Positions 63,002 through 64,000 of a stretch of DNA of 64,000 nucleotides are shown one piece after another (position 1 is the first letter of the stretch; every line of letters begins with the position of its first letter). Below the pieces are notes generated by a model. The model saw nothing but the letters and a program-made list of their open reading frames with translations. It made no database searches and was not told the origin of the DNA. This stretch comes from Nocardioidaceae bacterium (GTDB lineage: Bacteria > Actinomycetota > Actinomycetes > Propionibacteriales > Nocardioidaceae): contig JAICWH010000001.1 in NCBI GenBank assembly GCA_025934895.1, positions 1 to 64,000 on the forward strand. The letters run 5' to 3'. Made by a program: the position numbers and the translations under genes.

Positions 63002-63645
63002 TATCGTTCGCCGGTCGCCGGGGCGAGCTGGGCCGCCTGTTGCGCTGCGGACGCGGCCATGCTCCCGAGGGCCCGGGCGAACGCGCCGCTCTCCGCGGCC
63101 AACGCACTCGACCGGTTTGCGCGGGCCAGCCGGTCCTCCGAGCGGCGCAGCGCCGCGAGGGCCCCGGCGGAGGACGCCGGCACGGCAGAGTGCCCGGGTT
63201 GATGATCGGGGTGGTGACCGGGTTGATGATCGGGTTGATGATCGGGTTGATGATCGGGTGGATGACCGGATGAACCGTCCGGCGACGCCGTGGGTCCGGC
63301 GCCCGCCGGCACGGCGCCGGCCAGCAGGGCGACGTGCGCGCGGTGCGCAGCCCGCGCACCGGCCAGAGGGCCCGCGAGCCCTGGATGACGGTGGATGGTG
63401 GCGAGAACCCGCTCCAGCATCGTCTGCTCGGCGCCGAGGACCGTCGCGGCCAGCCGCACGTCGGGGGCGTCGGCGGGTCGGCCGGTCCCGGGCGACCCGG
63501 GTGACCGCGGGGTGCGCCGGGACCCGGCGGAGGGCTGGGTGCCGGTGCAGCCCGTCAGGACCGCGCCCGTCAGCGCGGCGAGCCCTGCGAGCGTCGTACG
63601 ACGGGACACGGACTCGGGTGTCGACACGTTCTGGAGCCTAACCAC
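63001..63645 (-). CDS. putative lipoprotein/secreted protein with His-Asp-Pro-rich repeat
   Basis: RRTTLAGLAALTGAVLTGCTG lipobox; HPPDHQPDHQPDHQPGHHPDHQPGH repeat; start may be 63627. Confidence 0.68.
   Translation of the reverse strand: MVRLQNVSTPESVSRRTTLAGLAALTGAVLTGCTGTQPSAGSRRTPRSPGSPGTGRPADAPDVRLAATVLGAEQTMLERVLATIHRHPGLAGPLAGARAAHRAHVALLAGAVPAGAGPTASPDGSSGHPPDHQPDHQPDHQPGHHPDHQPGHSAVPASSAGALAALRRSEDRLARANRSSALAAESGAFARALGSMAASAAQQAAQLAPATGER
63196..63272 (-). repeat. 12-bp-period tandem repeat (GGGTTGATGATC) encoding DHQP repeats
   Basis: Consecutive near-identical units inside the 63001-63645 CDS. Confidence 0.93.
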
Positions 63646-63778
63646 CAGGGCTGCCCGCTAGTCTGGACGGTGGCCCGCTTCGGGTCAGCCCCTGGGCAGC
63701 TTCGGGAGAGCTTCTGGTCAGTCTCGAGGCAGCTTCCGGGCCAGGCAGGACCCACAACAGCAGAGCAAGGAGGCACCC

Positions 63779-64000
63779 GTGAGCACCGAGCAGACCCGGG
63801 ACCGACTTGCGGGGGTGCTGACCGAGCCGCTGTCCGCCGCGGGTCTTGACCTCGAGGCGGTCGAGCTGACCGTCGCGGGCCGGCGGCGGGTGCTGCGCGT
63901 GGCGGTTGACCAGGACGGCGGCGTGACGCTCGACGACATCGCGGAGGCGACCCGGGAGGTGTCCCGGGTGCTCGACTGCTCCGACGTGATGGGGTCCCAG
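63779..64000 (+). CDS. rimP: ribosome maturation factor RimP, N-terminal part (truncated by window)
   Basis: VSTEQTRDRLAGVLTEPLSAAGLDLEAVELTVAGRRRVLRVAVDQDGGVTLDDIAEATREVS; open to window end. Confidence 0.85.
   Translation, partial: MSTEQTRDRLAGVLTEPLSAAGLDLEAVELTVAGRRRVLRVAVDQDGGVTLDDIAEATREVSRVLDCSDVMGSQ

Overview
This is a high-GC actinobacterial chromosomal window. Gene order and protein character suggest a Nocardioides-like member of the Propionibacteriales; that assignment is inference. Three blocks are visible. (1) ~1-24.9 kb is conserved housekeeping sequence: the dcw cell-wall/division cluster (murE-F, mraY, murD, ftsW, murG, murC, ftsQ, ftsZ, pgeF, yggS, sepF, yggT, divIVA), then ileS with an upstream T-box leader, a DksA/TraR-type zinc finger protein with a Lys/Ala-rich tail, lspA, rluD-type pseudouridine synthase, a GNAT-chorismate mutase fusion and dnaE. 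(2) ~25.5-47.7 kb is an accessory catabolic island. It combines choline oxidation (GMC oxidoreductase, aldehyde dehydrogenase), a betaine-type ABC importer, and a complete corrinoid-dependent methyl-transfer module: an MttB-family methyltransferase without pyrrolysine, a corrinoid protein, a pterin-dependent methyltransferase, an ASKHA/ferredoxin reductive activator, a DUF1638-like protein and a MetF-like reductase. It also carries PurU, a dimethylglycine/sarcosine dehydrogenase-like FAD-GcvT protein, ETF alpha/beta and two IclR regulators. I read two distinct palindromic operator candidates in its divergent promoters: GTGGAA-N5-TTCCAC, and GTTGCG-N5-CGCAAC with weaker relatives at other island promoters. 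The MttB/purU convergent gap holds a ~306-bp element bounded by 54-bp imperfect inverted repeats. (3) ~47.8-64 kb holds an MFS transporter, a gabT-like aminotransferase, dxr, rseP, ispG, a DctB/DctR-like two-component pair with a dicarboxylate transporter, a DUF4081-type GNAT, proS, a HAD hydrolase, a DUF4439-type protein with a His-rich-repeat partner, and the start of rimP. The best candidate for a little-described system is the corrinoid methylotrophy module in a presumably aerobic actinobacterium, with its two-regulator operator architecture. No tRNA, rRNA or CRISPR was recognised.
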